NCBI GenBank assembly: GCA_900470775.1
Contig: UCBZ01000002.1
Location: 7,501-71,500 of the forward strand
Length of the DNA: 64,000 bases
Direction: 5' to 3'
Origin: Hyphomicrobiales bacterium
GTDB taxonomy: Bacteria > Pseudomonadota > Alphaproteobacteria > Rhizobiales > Beijerinckiaceae
Numbering within the stretch: position 1 is the stretch's first letter; every line of letters begins with the position of its first letter. The notes below the pieces were generated by a model. That model had not been told where the DNA came from and made no database searches. It saw only the letters and a list, made by a program, of their open reading frames with translations. Positions 44,894 through 54,474 of this stretch are shown here, piece after piece. The position numbers and the translations under genes were made by a program.

Positions 44894-46267
44894 TCATAGC
44901 CTGATCAGGCGGCTTGCGTAAAATCCGCTCCATCCAGAAAGGCGCGGCGTTTCGTTGCGGAGCTGGTGGGGCAGGGTGCGCAGGTCGCCGTTGCGGTCGA
45001 TCGCCTCACTGAGCCCGCCGATCTCGGCGGCTTCGATCGGCTTCCGGGCGAAGTCGGGATGGCCTGCCAGAAAGGCCTCGATCTGCGCTTCGCCCTCCTG
45101 CGGCTCGAGCGAACAGGTGCAGTAGACAAGCCGGCCGCCCGGCCGCGTCAGGCGTGCCGCAGCTTCAAGCAGTCGCGCCTGCAGGGCGACGAGCTTGTCG
45201 CGATCCTCAGGCGATTTGGTCCAGGCGACGTCGGGGTGGCGCCGGATCGTCCCGGTCGCACTGCAAGGCGCATCGAGCAGCACGGCGTCGAAAGGCTCCG
45301 TCTCCCACAGGGTGGCGTCCTTCGTGACGATCTCGGCGGTCAAGCCGAGCCGCTCCAGATTGGCCCTGAGACGGCGCAGGCGCGGACCCGAGCGATCGAC
45401 CGCCGTGACCTGCGCGCCGAGCGCTGCGAGCTGTGCCGTCTTGCCGCCGGGCGCGGCGCAGAGATCGGCGATGCGCTCGCCAGCTTTCGGTGCGAGCAGG
45501 CGCACGGGCAGCGCGGCGGCTGCATCCTGCACCCACCAGGCGCCTTCGTCGAAACCGGGAAGGCTACTGATGCCCTGGCGTTCGCGCAGCCGGATCGAGC
45601 CTGTCGGCAGGAGCAGGCCGTCGAGCTTGTCCGCCCAGCCCTCGGCATCGTCCTTCACGGAGATATCGAGCGGCGGTTCGTCGCGATGGCTTCGTGCGAT
45701 GGCGGCGGCCGTGCCCTCGCCATAGCTCTCCATCCAGCTCTCGGTGAGCCATTCGGGCGTGTCGAGGAAGGGATCGACGGCTTCCGCCAGGATCGCCTCG
45801 CGCTCGCGGGCAAGCCGCCTCAGCAGCGCGTTGCCGAGCGAGACATAGCGCGAGGAGCGGGCATCCTCGTGAAGATGGCGGATGGCGAGGTCGACGGCGG
45901 CGTGATCGGGAACATCGAGAAAGAGGATCTGGGCGGCGGCTGCGACCATGATCGGCTCGAAGGGGCCGGAATTGCGGGGGCTGCCGCGCTCGAGCCGGGC
46001 GTTGATCGCCTCCTGGATCGTGCCGAGACGCCGGAACGCCGTGATGGTTATGGCCCGCGCGAGCGCGGCATCGGCGGCGTCGAGTCCGAAGGACGGCGCC
46101 AGCCGCTCATGCGTGTCGTCGAGCGCGAGCCCTGCGCGCAGCACCTCGTCGATGACGGCGGCTGCGAGCTTGCGTGCGGGAAGGCCCGGAGCGGTTGCGC
46201 CCTCGGCGTCGCCGCTCTCATCCGGCTGCGCGGGTTTGCGGTGGTCGTCCTTGATCGCCTTGGCCAC
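44894..46267 (-). CDS. RsmB/NOP family SAM-dependent RNA methyltransferase
   Basis: The 457-residue protein has an N-terminal NusB-like helical domain (about 30-170) and a C-terminal Rossmann methyltransferase. The SAM site is IADLCAAPGGKTAQLAALGA, and the two catalytic-region cysteines are in VLLDAPCSATGTIRRHPD and YCTCSLEPQEGEAQ. These match m5C RNA methyltransferases of the RsmB/NOL1/NOP2 family, probably acting on 16S rRNA. It precedes htpX-linked genes in a conserved order. Confidence 0.94.
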   Translation of the reverse strand: MAKAIKDDHRKPAQPDESGDAEGATAPGLPARKLAAAVIDEVLRAGLALDDTHERLAPSFGLDAADAALARAITITAFRRLGTIQEAINARLERGSPRNSGPFEPIMVAAAAQILFLDVPDHAAVDLAIRHLHEDARSSRYVSLGNALLRRLAREREAILAEAVDPFLDTPEWLTESWMESYGEGTAAAIARSHRDEPPLDISVKDDAEGWADKLDGLLLPTGSIRLRERQGISSLPGFDEGAWWVQDAAAALPVRLLAPKAGERIADLCAAPGGKTAQLAALGAQVTAVDRSGPRLRRLRANLERLGLTAEIVTKDATLWETEPFDAVLLDAPCSATGTIRRHPDVAWTKSPEDRDKLVALQARLLEAAARLTRPGGRLVYCTCSLEPQEGEAQIEAFLAGHPDFARKPIEAAEIGGLSEAIDRNGDLRTLPHQLRNETPRLSGWSGFYASRLIRL

Positions 46268-46272
46268 CGGGT

Positions 46273-47202
46273 TCAGCCCCAGGGACCGGGCTGATGGCCC
46301 GAGCCCGTGCCGCCCCAGGGTGTCTGGAAAACCGGATTCATGAAGCCGCCGGCATTGCTGCCGATACCCATGGCACGAGCCTGCTCCATCAGCGCGGCGA
46401 TGCGGTTTCCGGTGTCGGGATGTGTCGAGAACAGGGAATCCATGCCGCCGCCAGTCAGGGGATTGATGATGAACATGTGCGCCGTAGCAGGCTTCGCCTC
46501 CGCCGTCTCGTTTGGAATATGCGCGACGCCGCCGGCGATCTTGGCCAGCGCATCGGCCAGCCAGACCGGATTGCCGGCGATTTCGCCGCCGAGCCTGTCG
46601 GCCTCGTATTCGCGCGAGCGCGAAATCGCCATCTGGATCACCATGGCGGCGAGCGGTGCCAGGATCGACAGCAGGATCTGAACGACGAAATTCGGCCGGT
46701 TCTCGCGTGAGCCGAACATCATGCCGAAGGTCACGAGCGAGGAGATTGCACCGGCCATGGTGGCGGTGATCGTCATCGTCAGCGTGTCGTGGTTCTTGAT
46801 ATGCGCCAGCTCGTGCGCCATCACGCCCGCCAGCTCCTCATAGCTCAGCGTGCGCATGATCCCTGTCGTCGCCGCGACGGCGGCGTTCTGCGGATTGCGG
46901 CCGGTGGCGAAGGCGTTGGGCTGATCCTCGTCGATCAGATAGACGCGCGGCATCGGCATGTTCGCGCGGGCGGCGAGGTCGCGCACCATGCCGTAGAGCT
47001 CGGGCGCTGTCTGCGCATCGACCTCATGGGCGTTGTGGGCGGCCAGCGCCAGCCGGTCGGAATTCCAGTAGCTGAAGAGATTGGTGACGGCGGCAAAGCC
47101 CAGCGCCATCAGCATGCCGCCGCTGCCGCCGAGCAGGTAACCGACCGCGCCGAACAGTGCGGTGAGGCCGGCCATCAGCATGCCGGTGCGGATATAGTTC
47201 AT
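46273..47202 (-). CDS. htpX: Zinc metalloprotease HtpX
   Basis: The 309-residue inner-membrane protease has two N-terminal membrane segments ([19 protein letters not shown] and [17 protein letters not shown]), the zinc motif [16 protein letters not shown] (HELAH), and a second hydrophobic pair after it. [15 protein letters not shown] supplies the third zinc ligand. The C-terminus is Gly/Pro-rich ([15 protein letters not shown]). It degrades damaged membrane proteins under stress. ATG at 47202 was preferred over ATG at 47214, four codons upstream. Confidence 0.96.
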   Translation of the reverse strand: MNYIRTGMLMAGLTALFGAVGYLLGGSGGMLMALGFAAVTNLFSYWNSDRLALAAHNAHEVDAQTAPELYGMVRDLAARANMPMPRVYLIDEDQPNAFATGRNPQNAAVAATTGIMRTLSYEELAGVMAHELAHIKNHDTLTMTITATMAGAISSLVTFGMMFGSRENRPNFVVQILLSILAPLAAMVIQMAISRSREYEADRLGGEIAGNPVWLADALAKIAGGVAHIPNETAEAKPATAHMFIINPLTGGGMDSLFSTHPDTGNRIAALMEQARAMGIGSNAGGFMNPVFQTPWGGTGSGHQPGPWG

Positions 47203-47344
47203 CGTCGTTCCCATTGTTCGCAGGCCAGATTTGCCTCGCATGCACGGGTCGCGGCGACATGCCTCTCCCCGGATGCGGATTTGCGCCTTATGTGGTGAAG
47301 GCGGTGCCGATCCCGCAAGAGAGTGGTGAGAAGAGAGCGATCTG

Positions 47345-47575
47345 ATGAGCCAGCCGCCCGACGAGACGAAGGCTGCCGCAGCGCCCCAGGAGGCGCCTGC
47401 CCGGACGCTGTCGCCCGCAGCCCAGCGTGCGCTGGCGGAAGCCGAGGCACGGCGCGCGGCGATTGATGCGAAGGCGGCCGAGGTGACGGGCGCGCGCGAG
47501 ATCAACGGTCGCGGCGGGCTGGAACCGGTCCGCTACGACGACTGGGAGGTCAAGGGGATCGCCAGCGACTTCTAA
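47345..47575 (+). CDS. DUF1674 protein, succinate dehydrogenase assembly factor 4-like
   Basis: The 76-residue protein ends in the family signature [23 protein letters not shown], matching DUF1674/SDHAF4 proteins that chaperone flavinylated SdhA in mitochondria and alphaproteobacteria. The first 45 residues are Ala/Glu-rich and disordered. It is divergent from htpX, as is common in this order. Confidence 0.88.
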   Translation: MSQPPDETKAAAAPQEAPARTLSPAAQRALAEAEARRAAIDAKAAEVTGAREINGRGGLEPVRYDDWEVKGIASDF

Positions 47576-47614
47576 AGCGTGATGTCGATGACTCCGTCGG
47601 CGATCAATTCCTCT

Positions 47615-47661
47615 CCGTCATTCCGGATCGGCGCCGCTTCGCGGCTTGTCCGGAATGACGG
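47615..47661. repeat. Palindromic intergenic element 1
   Basis: CCGTCATTCCGGA at 47615-47627 pairs perfectly with TCCGGAATGACGG at 47649-47661; a GCCGC/GCGGC inner stem extends the hairpin. It lies between convergent genes, so it may also act as a terminator. Its GTCAT...ATGAC ends resemble elements at 55511 and 61528. Confidence 0.65.
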
Positions 47662-47690
47662 CGCGTTGAAACGCTCGGGGCTGTTTCCGT

Positions 47691-48920
47691 TTATTTCGCC
47701 CGCTTCGAGCCGACCAGTTCGTCCCATTTGCGGAAGGCGACGACCATCTTCTCGGGCTTCAGCGGCAGCTCGATCGGGTTGTTGGCGATCAGGTCGGCAT
47801 ATTCGGGGCGGCCGAACTCGGCGATGACGTCCTGGCTCGCCTTGGGCGCGAGCGAGAGCGGCACGTTCTTCACCGCCGGACCCGGGTAGAGATAGCCCTC
47901 GTCATAGGCATAGGCCTGTGCCTTGGGGGTGAGCACATAGGCCATCATGTCGAGCACGACGGCGAGCCGGTCGTTGGGGATGCCCTTGGGCACGCACATG
48001 AAGAACGCGTCCGAGACCCAGTGGAAGCCCTTCAGCGTCTGGATCTTCGCCTCCTTCGGCACGATGCCGAGCGCGCGCGGATTGATGTCCCAGCCGGTGG
48101 TCGAGATGATGATGTCGCGCGAGCCGTCGCCGAACTCCTTCATCGTCGCGCCGGTGCCGGCGGGATAGTATTCGATGTACTGCCCGAGTTCCTGGAGGTA
48201 GGCCCAGGTCTTATCCCAGCCGCCGACGGGGTCCTGCGGGTCCTTGTCGCCGAGGATATAGGGCAGGCCCATCATGAAGGTCCGGCCCGGGCCGGAATTG
48301 GTCGGGCGGGCATACATGAACCTGTTGGGGTTGGCCTTGGCCCAGGCGAGCAGCTCCTCGGCCGTGGTCGGGACCTGCTTGACGCGGGCGGGCATGTATT
48401 CGAGCAGCGGGCCGGACGGGTAGTAGTTCACCACGACGCCGAAGCCGTCGCCCTGGACTTTGTGCAGGTTGAGCGCGGCCGGCTCGTAATTCGCCTCGAT
48501 ATTCGGGAATTTGTCGTTGAAGTCGGGCAGGATCTTCATCCAGAGCTTCTGGTCGAGGCCCGCCGCCAGCCCGTCGCTGCCGGTCAGGACGAGATCGAGA
48601 TCGGCGCGGCCGGCCTCCTGCTGCGCCTTGATCTTGCTGGCGAGTTCGGGCGCCGGCGCCTTCACGAAGGCGATGCGCGAGACCAGCTTGGGATTGGCGG
48701 CGCGATAGTCTTCAAAAGCCTTCTGCATCAGGGCGAGCGCGCCGCCGACGTCGATGACGCTGATCGTCACCGGCGCGGAGGGCAGGGGCGGCGAGGCGGC
48801 GCGTGCGCCGCCCGCGCCTGTCGCCATGGCTGTCAGGCCGCCCAGGACTGTGCGACGATCGAGAACGGTGCGGCGGTCTTGTTTCATGATGCCATCTTGG
48901 CCTGTCGGTTTCCGGCTCAT
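47691..48920 (-). CDS. ABC transporter substrate-binding protein (copy A, orphan)
   Basis: The 409-residue protein has a signal peptide after two Arg-rich repeats (KQDRRTVLDRRTVLGG, possible Tat type). It is a family 1-like extracellular binding protein (VTISVIDVGGALALMQKAFEDY). Long blocks are shared with the protein at 52255 (GWDINPRALGIVPKEA, YLYPGPAVKNV). No permease or ATPase gene is present. It follows nagB-nagA in the same direction, so the ligand may be an amino sugar or chitobiose. AAGGGGAGATACC supports the ATG at 48920 over one at 48887. Confidence 0.87.
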   Translation of the reverse strand: MSRKPTGQDGIMKQDRRTVLDRRTVLGGLTAMATGAGGARAASPPLPSAPVTISVIDVGGALALMQKAFEDYRAANPKLVSRIAFVKAPAPELASKIKAQQEAGRADLDLVLTGSDGLAAGLDQKLWMKILPDFNDKFPNIEANYEPAALNLHKVQGDGFGVVVNYYPSGPLLEYMPARVKQVPTTAEELLAWAKANPNRFMYARPTNSGPGRTFMMGLPYILGDKDPQDPVGGWDKTWAYLQELGQYIEYYPAGTGATMKEFGDGSRDIIISTTGWDINPRALGIVPKEAKIQTLKGFHWVSDAFFMCVPKGIPNDRLAVVLDMMAYVLTPKAQAYAYDEGYLYPGPAVKNVPLSLAPKASQDVIAEFGRPEYADLIANNPIELPLKPEKMVVAFRKWDELVGSKRAK

Positions 48921-48943
48921 CTGGTATCTCCCCTTTTTATGGT

Positions 48944-50005
48944 TCAGGCGTCAGTCGTTGCGTGTGTATCCAGATCCAGATCATGGCCGAAGCGGCGCTC
49001 GATGCCGCGCAGGCGAATGCGGGTGACGGCAAGGTCCTGGGACCATTCGACCTCGCCACGGTCGAGCGTCACGCCGTGCGCCTTCAGCGCGGGCTCAAGC
49101 ACCGCGAGCGGGTGGTCGGAGGCCATCGCGATCGCCTCGCCCGGCGTCGCGAACCCCCAGGCGACGAGATTGCGCACGGCCTGGTCGAGGCAGAGCGCCG
49201 AGCCCGCGAGCGACAAGGCGCCCGGCTGACGCACCGAGCCGTCGGGACGCAGCTCCACCGTCATGCCGGCGAAGGGATAATGACCCGGCTTCGAGGCTGC
49301 CGCCGAAACCGCGTCGGTAACGAGGATGGAGCGTCCGAAGCCCTTGGCCCGCAGCAGCGAGCGCAGCGCCTTGGGATGAAGATGGATGCCGTCGGCGATG
49401 AAGCTCGCCCACAGCCTGTCCTCTGCGAGTTGGGCGAAGATCGGGTTCGCCAGCTTGTGCATCTGCTGCGGCATGCCATTGCCGAGATGGGTCGAGAGCG
49501 TCGCACCGGCTGCCGCCGCGCTCGCGACCTGATCGAAATCCGCTGCGGTATGGCCGAGCGCAACGATGCGGCCAGCCTTCGCCAGCGCGGCTGTTAGAGC
49601 CGCCGCGCCGTCGATCTCCGGTGCCAGCGTCACCATCAGGATCGGCCGGGTGAGCCGGCTTTCCAGCCGCTCGACGAGACCTGGATCGGCGGCCGTCATT
49701 GCCTGGGGCGGATGGCAGCCGGCATAGCCGTTGGACGGGTTCAGGAAGGGGCCTTCGAGATGGTAGCCCGGGCACATCAGCGGGCCGAGCCGGCTCGCCG
49801 CGATCGCCGCGTCGAGCGCCTGGAAGCGTTGGTCGAGCTCGTCGGGGTGAGCAGTGATGATCGTCGGCAGGCAGATGGCGACGCCGGTCGCCAGCATCGC
49901 CTCCAAAGCGTGGTCGATTTCGGCTGGCGTCACCGTGCCGGAATTGAAATCGATGCCGGCAAAGCCGTTGACCTGAAGATCGACGAGGCCAGCCGTGCGC
50001 ATCAT
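48944..50005 (-). CDS. nagA: N-acetylglucosamine-6-phosphate deacetylase
   Basis: The 353-residue amidohydrolase starts LVDLQVNGFAGIDFNSG and carries the metal-site glutamate in GYHLEGPFLNPSNGYAGCHP. Histidines lie in VALGHTAAD, STHLGNGM and FIADGIHLHP, and the catalytic Asp in LVTDAVSAA. It removes acetate from GlcNAc-6-phosphate. It lies 16 bases after nagB with the same orientation, as expected for amino-sugar catabolism. Confidence 0.95.
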   Translation of the reverse strand: MMRTAGLVDLQVNGFAGIDFNSGTVTPAEIDHALEAMLATGVAICLPTIITAHPDELDQRFQALDAAIAASRLGPLMCPGYHLEGPFLNPSNGYAGCHPPQAMTAADPGLVERLESRLTRPILMVTLAPEIDGAAALTAALAKAGRIVALGHTAADFDQVASAAAAGATLSTHLGNGMPQQMHKLANPIFAQLAEDRLWASFIADGIHLHPKALRSLLRAKGFGRSILVTDAVSAAASKPGHYPFAGMTVELRPDGSVRQPGALSLAGSALCLDQAVRNLVAWGFATPGEAIAMASDHPLAVLEPALKAHGVTLDRGEVEWSQDLAVTRIRLRGIERRFGHDLDLDTHATTDA

Positions 50006-50021
50006 CGCCTGCTTCCCCCTT

Positions 50022-50765
50022 TCAGGCGCTTTTCAGCAGCGACGCCGCCGGCGGATCGATGAACATCACTGTGTTGGGATGCGTCTGCAGGATCGAGGCC
50101 GGATGCAGGTTGCTGACCGGGCCGTCCAGCGCGTCGCGGGTGGCTATCGCCTTACGCGTGTCCGAGACGGAGGCGATGATCAGCGCGCTTTTCAGGATTT
50201 GCCGGACGCTCATCGAGATCGCGCGTTGCGGGACTGATTCGAATGTCGGGAACCAGCCTTCGCCGAATTGCTGCTGGCGGCAGCCCTCGTCGAGCGTGAC
50301 CACGATATAGGGCTGCTCCGTGTCGAAATCGGCAGGCGGGTCGTTGAAGGCGATGTGGCAGTTCTCGCCGATGCCGGCGAAGCAGACATCGATGCGCTTG
50401 CCGGCGATCAAGGCGTTCAGCCGCGCCGTCTCGGCCTCCGGATCGCCCTCGCCATCGACGGGAATGAACTCGGGTGCATTGCCGAGCGGGGCCAGGAAAC
50501 GCAGGCGCAGATAACGCCGGAAGCTCGCGGGGTGCTCCTCGGTAAGGCCGACATATTCGTCGAGATGGAAGGCCGTGACCTTGGTCCAGTCGATGCCCTC
50601 GGCCACGACCAGGTTCTGCAGCAGCTCGAACTGGCTCGCACCGGTGGCGACGATGATATTGGCATGGCCGAAGCGAGCTTGAGCCTCGCGGATCGCCTGG
50701 GCACCCAGGGCGGCAGCCTGCGCGCCGAGCGTCGCCTTGTCGGGGACGATGCGAATATCGACCAT
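50022..50765 (-). CDS. nagB: Glucosamine-6-phosphate deaminase
   Basis: The 247-residue protein has the NagB blocks [21 protein letters not shown] and [17 protein letters not shown]. The usual GIGxDGHIAFNEP has Cys for the Gly before His here. A later [10 protein letters not shown] segment is also typical. It converts GlcN-6-P to fructose-6-P and ammonia. The ATG at 50765 is the only start that gives NagB homology from the first residue; the frame continues upstream as a shadow. It is divergent from the ROK regulator. Confidence 0.93.
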   Translation of the reverse strand: MVDIRIVPDKATLGAQAAALGAQAIREAQARFGHANIIVATGASQFELLQNLVVAEGIDWTKVTAFHLDEYVGLTEEHPASFRRYLRLRFLAPLGNAPEFIPVDGEGDPEAETARLNALIAGKRIDVCFAGIGENCHIAFNDPPADFDTEQPYIVVTLDEGCRQQQFGEGWFPTFESVPQRAISMSVRQILKSALIIASVSDTRKAIATRDALDGPVSNLHPASILQTHPNTVMFIDPPAASLLKSA

Positions 50766-50906
50766 GCGATTTTTGAACCTTTGCCTATGTGATTGTTTTT
50801 TATATCGTCTTGGGAGCTTATGGGGCGTGCCCGGAAAGGCAACAGCTATTTTTGAACCGCCGTGTTCTGAATAAAGACATGGTCTCAATAGGGAATCTGG
50901 CCGGCC
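50766..50906. promoter_or_regulatory. nagB / ROK divergent promoter region
   Basis: The 141-base gap is AT-rich in the middle (TGTGATTGTTTTTTATATCG). ATTTTTGAACC occurs at 50769-50779 and again at 50848-50858, near the two gene starts. Paired sites flanking a divergent promoter suit binding by the ROK regulator; the role is inferred. Confidence 0.55.
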
Positions 50907-52091
50907 GTGATTCTGGCGACGCTCGACGACAGCCGTTTTTCGGTTGCCCATGACCGCGACTGCGCCCGGATCTACCGGCTCGTGCTGGGCGGCCTGGCCC
51001 ATTCCCGCTCCGATATCGGCCGGTTGCTCGGCCTGCGCTCGACCTCAATCTCTCGCGTGGTCGCCGATCTGGTCTCGCGCGGCCTGCTGCTGGAGACGAT
51101 GGGTGAGATCGCCGGGCGCGGCCGCCCCGCGGCTATGCTGCTCGCCAATACAAGGCGGATCGGCGCCTCTGTGATCTACGTCTCCAGCCAGTCGCTGTCG
51201 GGGGCGTTGGTCGATCTGTCGGGCCATCTCGTCACGCAACGGTCGATCACGATCGCAGGCGAGGCTGATAACGGCGCGATCGCCGCCGTGATGGCCGAGC
51301 TTGCCGCGCAATTGCTCGCCGCCATGCCTGATGGCATGAGCCATGCGGGCACGGCGGTCTCGCTGTCGGGCCTGCTCGACCTGTCGCGCGGGCAATGGCT
51401 GATGGCCTCGCGCTGGCCACGGATGCGCGGGCTCGACATCGGCGCCGCGTTGGCGCCGATCGCCGGGCCGGTCGAGATCTGCCGCAATCTCGATGCCGAA
51501 CTGCGGGCGCGGGCCGTGCGCGAGCCCGAGCAGTTCGCCGGCAGCACGCTGTTGCTGCATTGGGGCTGGGGCATCGGCCTGTCCTATGCCGTCGATGGGC
51601 GCTCCTTCGCCCCGGCCGGCTCCTTCGGCGAAATCGGGCATTGGCGGCTGACGGCCCTGGGCGAGCGCCGCTGCGGCTGCGGCAATACCGGCTGCCTCGA
51701 AACCGGGGCGGCGCTGTGGTCGCTGCTGCCGGCGCTGCGCCGGCATTGGCCCGATCTCGACGAGGACGAGGTGCGCCTCGCCCTGCAGCTTGCCGGGCGC
51801 GATCTGGTGAGCCTGCCGGAAATCGATGCGGCGACCCGGCTGGTGGCGCGGGCGCTGGCCAATGCCTGCCGCATCTTCTTTCCGACCCGCATCGCCGTCA
51901 GCGGGCCATTCGTGGCCAATCCCGGCCTCTGGGCGCATTTCGATGGGTTGTTGCGGGCAGAGGGAACGATGGACGGCCTTGCCGCGCCGCAGCTTGCCAG
52001 CGGGCGCGCCAGCCAACTCCACGAAATCCATGGGGCGGCGGCGCCGCTGCTCGGCCGCGCCACGGAGGCCCTGCTGCGGCAGCAGGACTAA
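50907..52091 (+). CDS. ROK-family transcriptional regulator (NagC-like)
   Basis: The 394-residue protein has an N-terminal winged helix ([29 protein letters not shown]) joined to a ROK sugar-kinase-like domain. The zinc/ROK signature [15 protein letters not shown] lies near residue 250. The phosphate-binding DxGxT loop is not intact at the domain start, as is usual in ROK repressors. Its position opposite nagB-nagA suggests it senses GlcNAc-6-P or a related sugar and represses the locus. Confidence 0.9.
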   Translation: MILATLDDSRFSVAHDRDCARIYRLVLGGLAHSRSDIGRLLGLRSTSISRVVADLVSRGLLLETMGEIAGRGRPAAMLLANTRRIGASVIYVSSQSLSGALVDLSGHLVTQRSITIAGEADNGAIAAVMAELAAQLLAAMPDGMSHAGTAVSLSGLLDLSRGQWLMASRWPRMRGLDIGAALAPIAGPVEICRNLDAELRARAVREPEQFAGSTLLLHWGWGIGLSYAVDGRSFAPAGSFGEIGHWRLTALGERRCGCGNTGCLETGAALWSLLPALRRHWPDLDEDEVRLALQLAGRDLVSLPEIDAATRLVARALANACRIFFPTRIAVSGPFVANPGLWAHFDGLLRAEGTMDGLAAPQLASGRASQLHEIHGAAAPLLGRATEALLRQQD

Positions 52092-52176
52092 GCGGTCGCA
52101 GAGCGCTTGCCACGAGGGTTCGGCATGTTCCGGGAGAGGCACAAGACGCCGCCCGATGCACTGGCGCCCGATTTCT

Positions 52177-52194
52177 TGGTGCACTAGTATGCCA
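52177..52194. promoter_or_regulatory. Candidate palindromic operator before binding protein B
   Basis: TGGTGCACTAGTATGCCA is an imperfect palindrome of the form TGG-N3-ACTAGT-N3-CCA, 60 bases before the start of the second binding-protein gene. It resembles GntR- or LacI-type half-site symmetry. No second copy was noticed. Confidence 0.4.
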
Positions 52195-52254
52195 GTCAAG
52201 GGTCCGCAGTGTGCGCTTCGCATGCATGAAGAGACCTCAACCCAGGGAGAAGAC

Positions 52255-53427
52255 ATGACCCATCTGACACGTCGCAGCGTCGTGGCCGGCGCGGCTGGCC
52301 TTGCAGCCCTCGGCGCGAGCCGGGCTCAGGCCCAGAGCGCGCCCGTCGCGCTCAACATCATCGACGTCGCCGGCAACCTGCAATTGACCCAGGTCGCGAT
52401 CGAGCGCTTCGCCAAGGAAAATCCGAAGATCATCTCGCGGCTGAATTTCTCGCGGGCGCCCTCGCCGGAGCTGCCGGCGAAGCTCAAGGCCCAGCAGGAG
52501 GCCAACCGCGTCGACATCGATCTCGTTCTGACCGGTCCGGGCGCGATGTCGGACGGAATCCAGCAGGGCCTCTGGGTCGATGTCTGGAAGTCCCATGCCG
52601 CAAGCCTGCCGAAGGCCGAGGAGGTCTATCACGAGCAGGCGTTGATGATGCAGCGCAATTTCGGCCAGAACGAAGGCGTCGCGGTGGCCTATTCGCCATC
52701 GGGCCCGCTGTTCGAATACATGCCCGATCGCCTCAAGGTCGTGCCGAAGACGGCCGAGGAGTTCCTTGCCTATGTGAAGCAGAACAAGAACCGCTTCACC
52801 TATGCGCGCCCTGTCAATTCCGGCCCCGGCTGGACCTGGCTTCAGGGCCTGCCCTACATCCTCGGCGATTCCGACCCCAGCGACCCGATGAAGGGCTGGG
52901 ACAAGAGCTGGGCCTATCTCAAGGAGCTCGGCAGCGGCATCGACTACTATCCCGGCGGCACCACGCCGACGATGAAGGAGCTCGGCGAGGGCACGCGCGA
53001 CGTCATCGTTTCCACCTGCGGCTGGGACATCAACCCGCGCGCGCTCGGCATCGTGCCGAAGGAAGCGGAGGTCTTCGTGCTGGCCAACACGCACTGGATT
53101 CCCGACACCCAGTTCATGTGCATCCCCAAGGGCGTGCCGGCAGACAAGGTCAAGGCGCTGCTGGCGCTGATGTCCTACATGCTGAAGCCGGAGGCGCAGG
53201 CCGCGACCTATGACAAGGGCTATTTCTATCCCGGCCCGGCGGTGAAGGGCGTGACGCTCGCCATGGCGCCGCAGGAAAGCCGCGACGTCCTCAAGGAGTA
53301 TGGCCGTCCGAAATATGACGACCTTATCACTCAGTTGCCGACGCGGCCGCCGCTGACGCCGGAGCGTCTCGTCGCGGCCTTCCGGCGCTGGGATCAGGAG
53401 ATCGGCGTCGGCCATACGCCGAAGTAG
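52255..53427 (+). CDS. ABC transporter substrate-binding protein (copy B, orphan)
   Basis: The 390-residue paralog of the protein at 47691 has a signal peptide (RRSVVAGAAGLAALGASRAQAQ) and the same core (VALNIIDVAGNLQLTQVAIE, then CGWDINPRALGIVPKEAEV, YFYPGPAVKGV). CAGGGAGAAGAC precedes the ATG at 52255. The ABC permease and ATPase are absent, so it must use a transporter from elsewhere or a different partner. It leads a plus-strand run with two Gfo/Idh/MocA dehydrogenases. Confidence 0.88.
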   Translation: MTHLTRRSVVAGAAGLAALGASRAQAQSAPVALNIIDVAGNLQLTQVAIERFAKENPKIISRLNFSRAPSPELPAKLKAQQEANRVDIDLVLTGPGAMSDGIQQGLWVDVWKSHAASLPKAEEVYHEQALMMQRNFGQNEGVAVAYSPSGPLFEYMPDRLKVVPKTAEEFLAYVKQNKNRFTYARPVNSGPGWTWLQGLPYILGDSDPSDPMKGWDKSWAYLKELGSGIDYYPGGTTPTMKELGEGTRDVIVSTCGWDINPRALGIVPKEAEVFVLANTHWIPDTQFMCIPKGVPADKVKALLALMSYMLKPEAQAATYDKGYFYPGPAVKGVTLAMAPQESRDVLKEYGRPKYDDLITQLPTRPPLTPERLVAAFRRWDQEIGVGHTPK

Positions 53428-53436
53428 GGACCGGCC

Positions 53437-54462
53437 ATGCGGTTTGCTGCCATCGGCCTCGACCATCGCCATATCTACCACATGGTCGGTGGCCTGCTGG
53501 AGGCCGGCGCGGAATGCGCCGGCTTCGATCCCAAGACCAGCGACGCGCGCGTGCTCGAAGGCTTCCGCGAGCGCTTTCCCGCTCTGCGTGCGGTGGAAGC
53601 GCAGCGTCTGCTCGACGATCGGTCTGTTGATCTGATCGTCTGCGCCGGCATCCCCAGCGAGCGCGCCGCGGTCGCGGTCGCGGCGATGCGGGCCGGCAAG
53701 GATGTCATGGTCGACAAGCCGGGCGTGACGAGCTTTGCGCAACTCGCCGAGGTCGAGGCGGCTGTCGCGCAGACCGGCCGCATCTTTTCGGTCTGCTTCT
53801 CCGAGCGCTTTATCGTGCCCGCGACGATCGTCGCGGGAAAACTGATCGCCGATGGTGCGATCGGGCGCGTCGTGCAGACGATCGGGCTCGGGCCGCACCG
53901 CTTGAACCGCCCGATTCGGCCGGGCTGGTTCTTCGATGCCGCAGCCTTCGGCGGCATCCTGACCGACATTGCCTCGCACCAGATCGACCAATTCCTGCAT
54001 TTCACCAGTTCGGACAGCGCTGAGATCGTGACGTCCGGCATCGGCCATTTCGGCGTGGCCGACCTGCCCGATTTTCAGGATTTCGGCGAGATCCTGCTGC
54101 GCAGCGACAGGGCCGGCGGCTATATCCGCGTCGACTGGTTCACCGCCGACGGTCTTTCGACCTGGGGCGACGGGCGCCTGACGATCCTGGGCACCGAGGG
54201 CACGATCGAACTGCGCAAATATGTCGACATCGCCGGGCGGCCGGGCGGCGACCATGTCTTCCTCGTCGACAAGGCCGGCACCCGCCATATCGATGCCTCG
54301 CGCGAGCCATTGACCTATTTCCGCAACCTGATCGCCGATATCGGCGCGCGCGGCGAAACCGCAGCGCCACAGAGCCACACCTTCACAGTCTGCCGGCTGG
54401 CGCTGGAGGCGCAGGCGAAGGCGGCCTGGCTGCCGGCGAAGCCATGCACCGCCCATTCCTGA
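53437..54462 (+). CDS. Gfo/Idh/MocA-family oxidoreductase 1
   Basis: The 341-residue protein begins MRFAAIGLDHRHIYHMVGGLL with an N-terminal Rossmann fold whose glycine motif is unusual (GLDHRHIY). VDKPGVTSFAQL is the EKP-like dinucleotide site with Asp-Lys-Pro. FGGILTDIASHQIDQFLHF supplies the His catalytic helix. It probably oxidises or reduces a sugar or inositol derivative. It follows binding protein B by nine bases, so it is likely co-transcribed with it. Confidence 0.9.
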   Translation: MRFAAIGLDHRHIYHMVGGLLEAGAECAGFDPKTSDARVLEGFRERFPALRAVEAQRLLDDRSVDLIVCAGIPSERAAVAVAAMRAGKDVMVDKPGVTSFAQLAEVEAAVAQTGRIFSVCFSERFIVPATIVAGKLIADGAIGRVVQTIGLGPHRLNRPIRPGWFFDAAAFGGILTDIASHQIDQFLHFTSSDSAEIVTSGIGHFGVADLPDFQDFGEILLRSDRAGGYIRVDWFTADGLSTWGDGRLTILGTEGTIELRKYVDIAGRPGGDHVFLVDKAGTRHIDASREPLTYFRNLIADIGARGETAAPQSHTFTVCRLALEAQAKAAWLPAKPCTAHS

Positions 54463-54474
54463 GGACCGTTTGTC

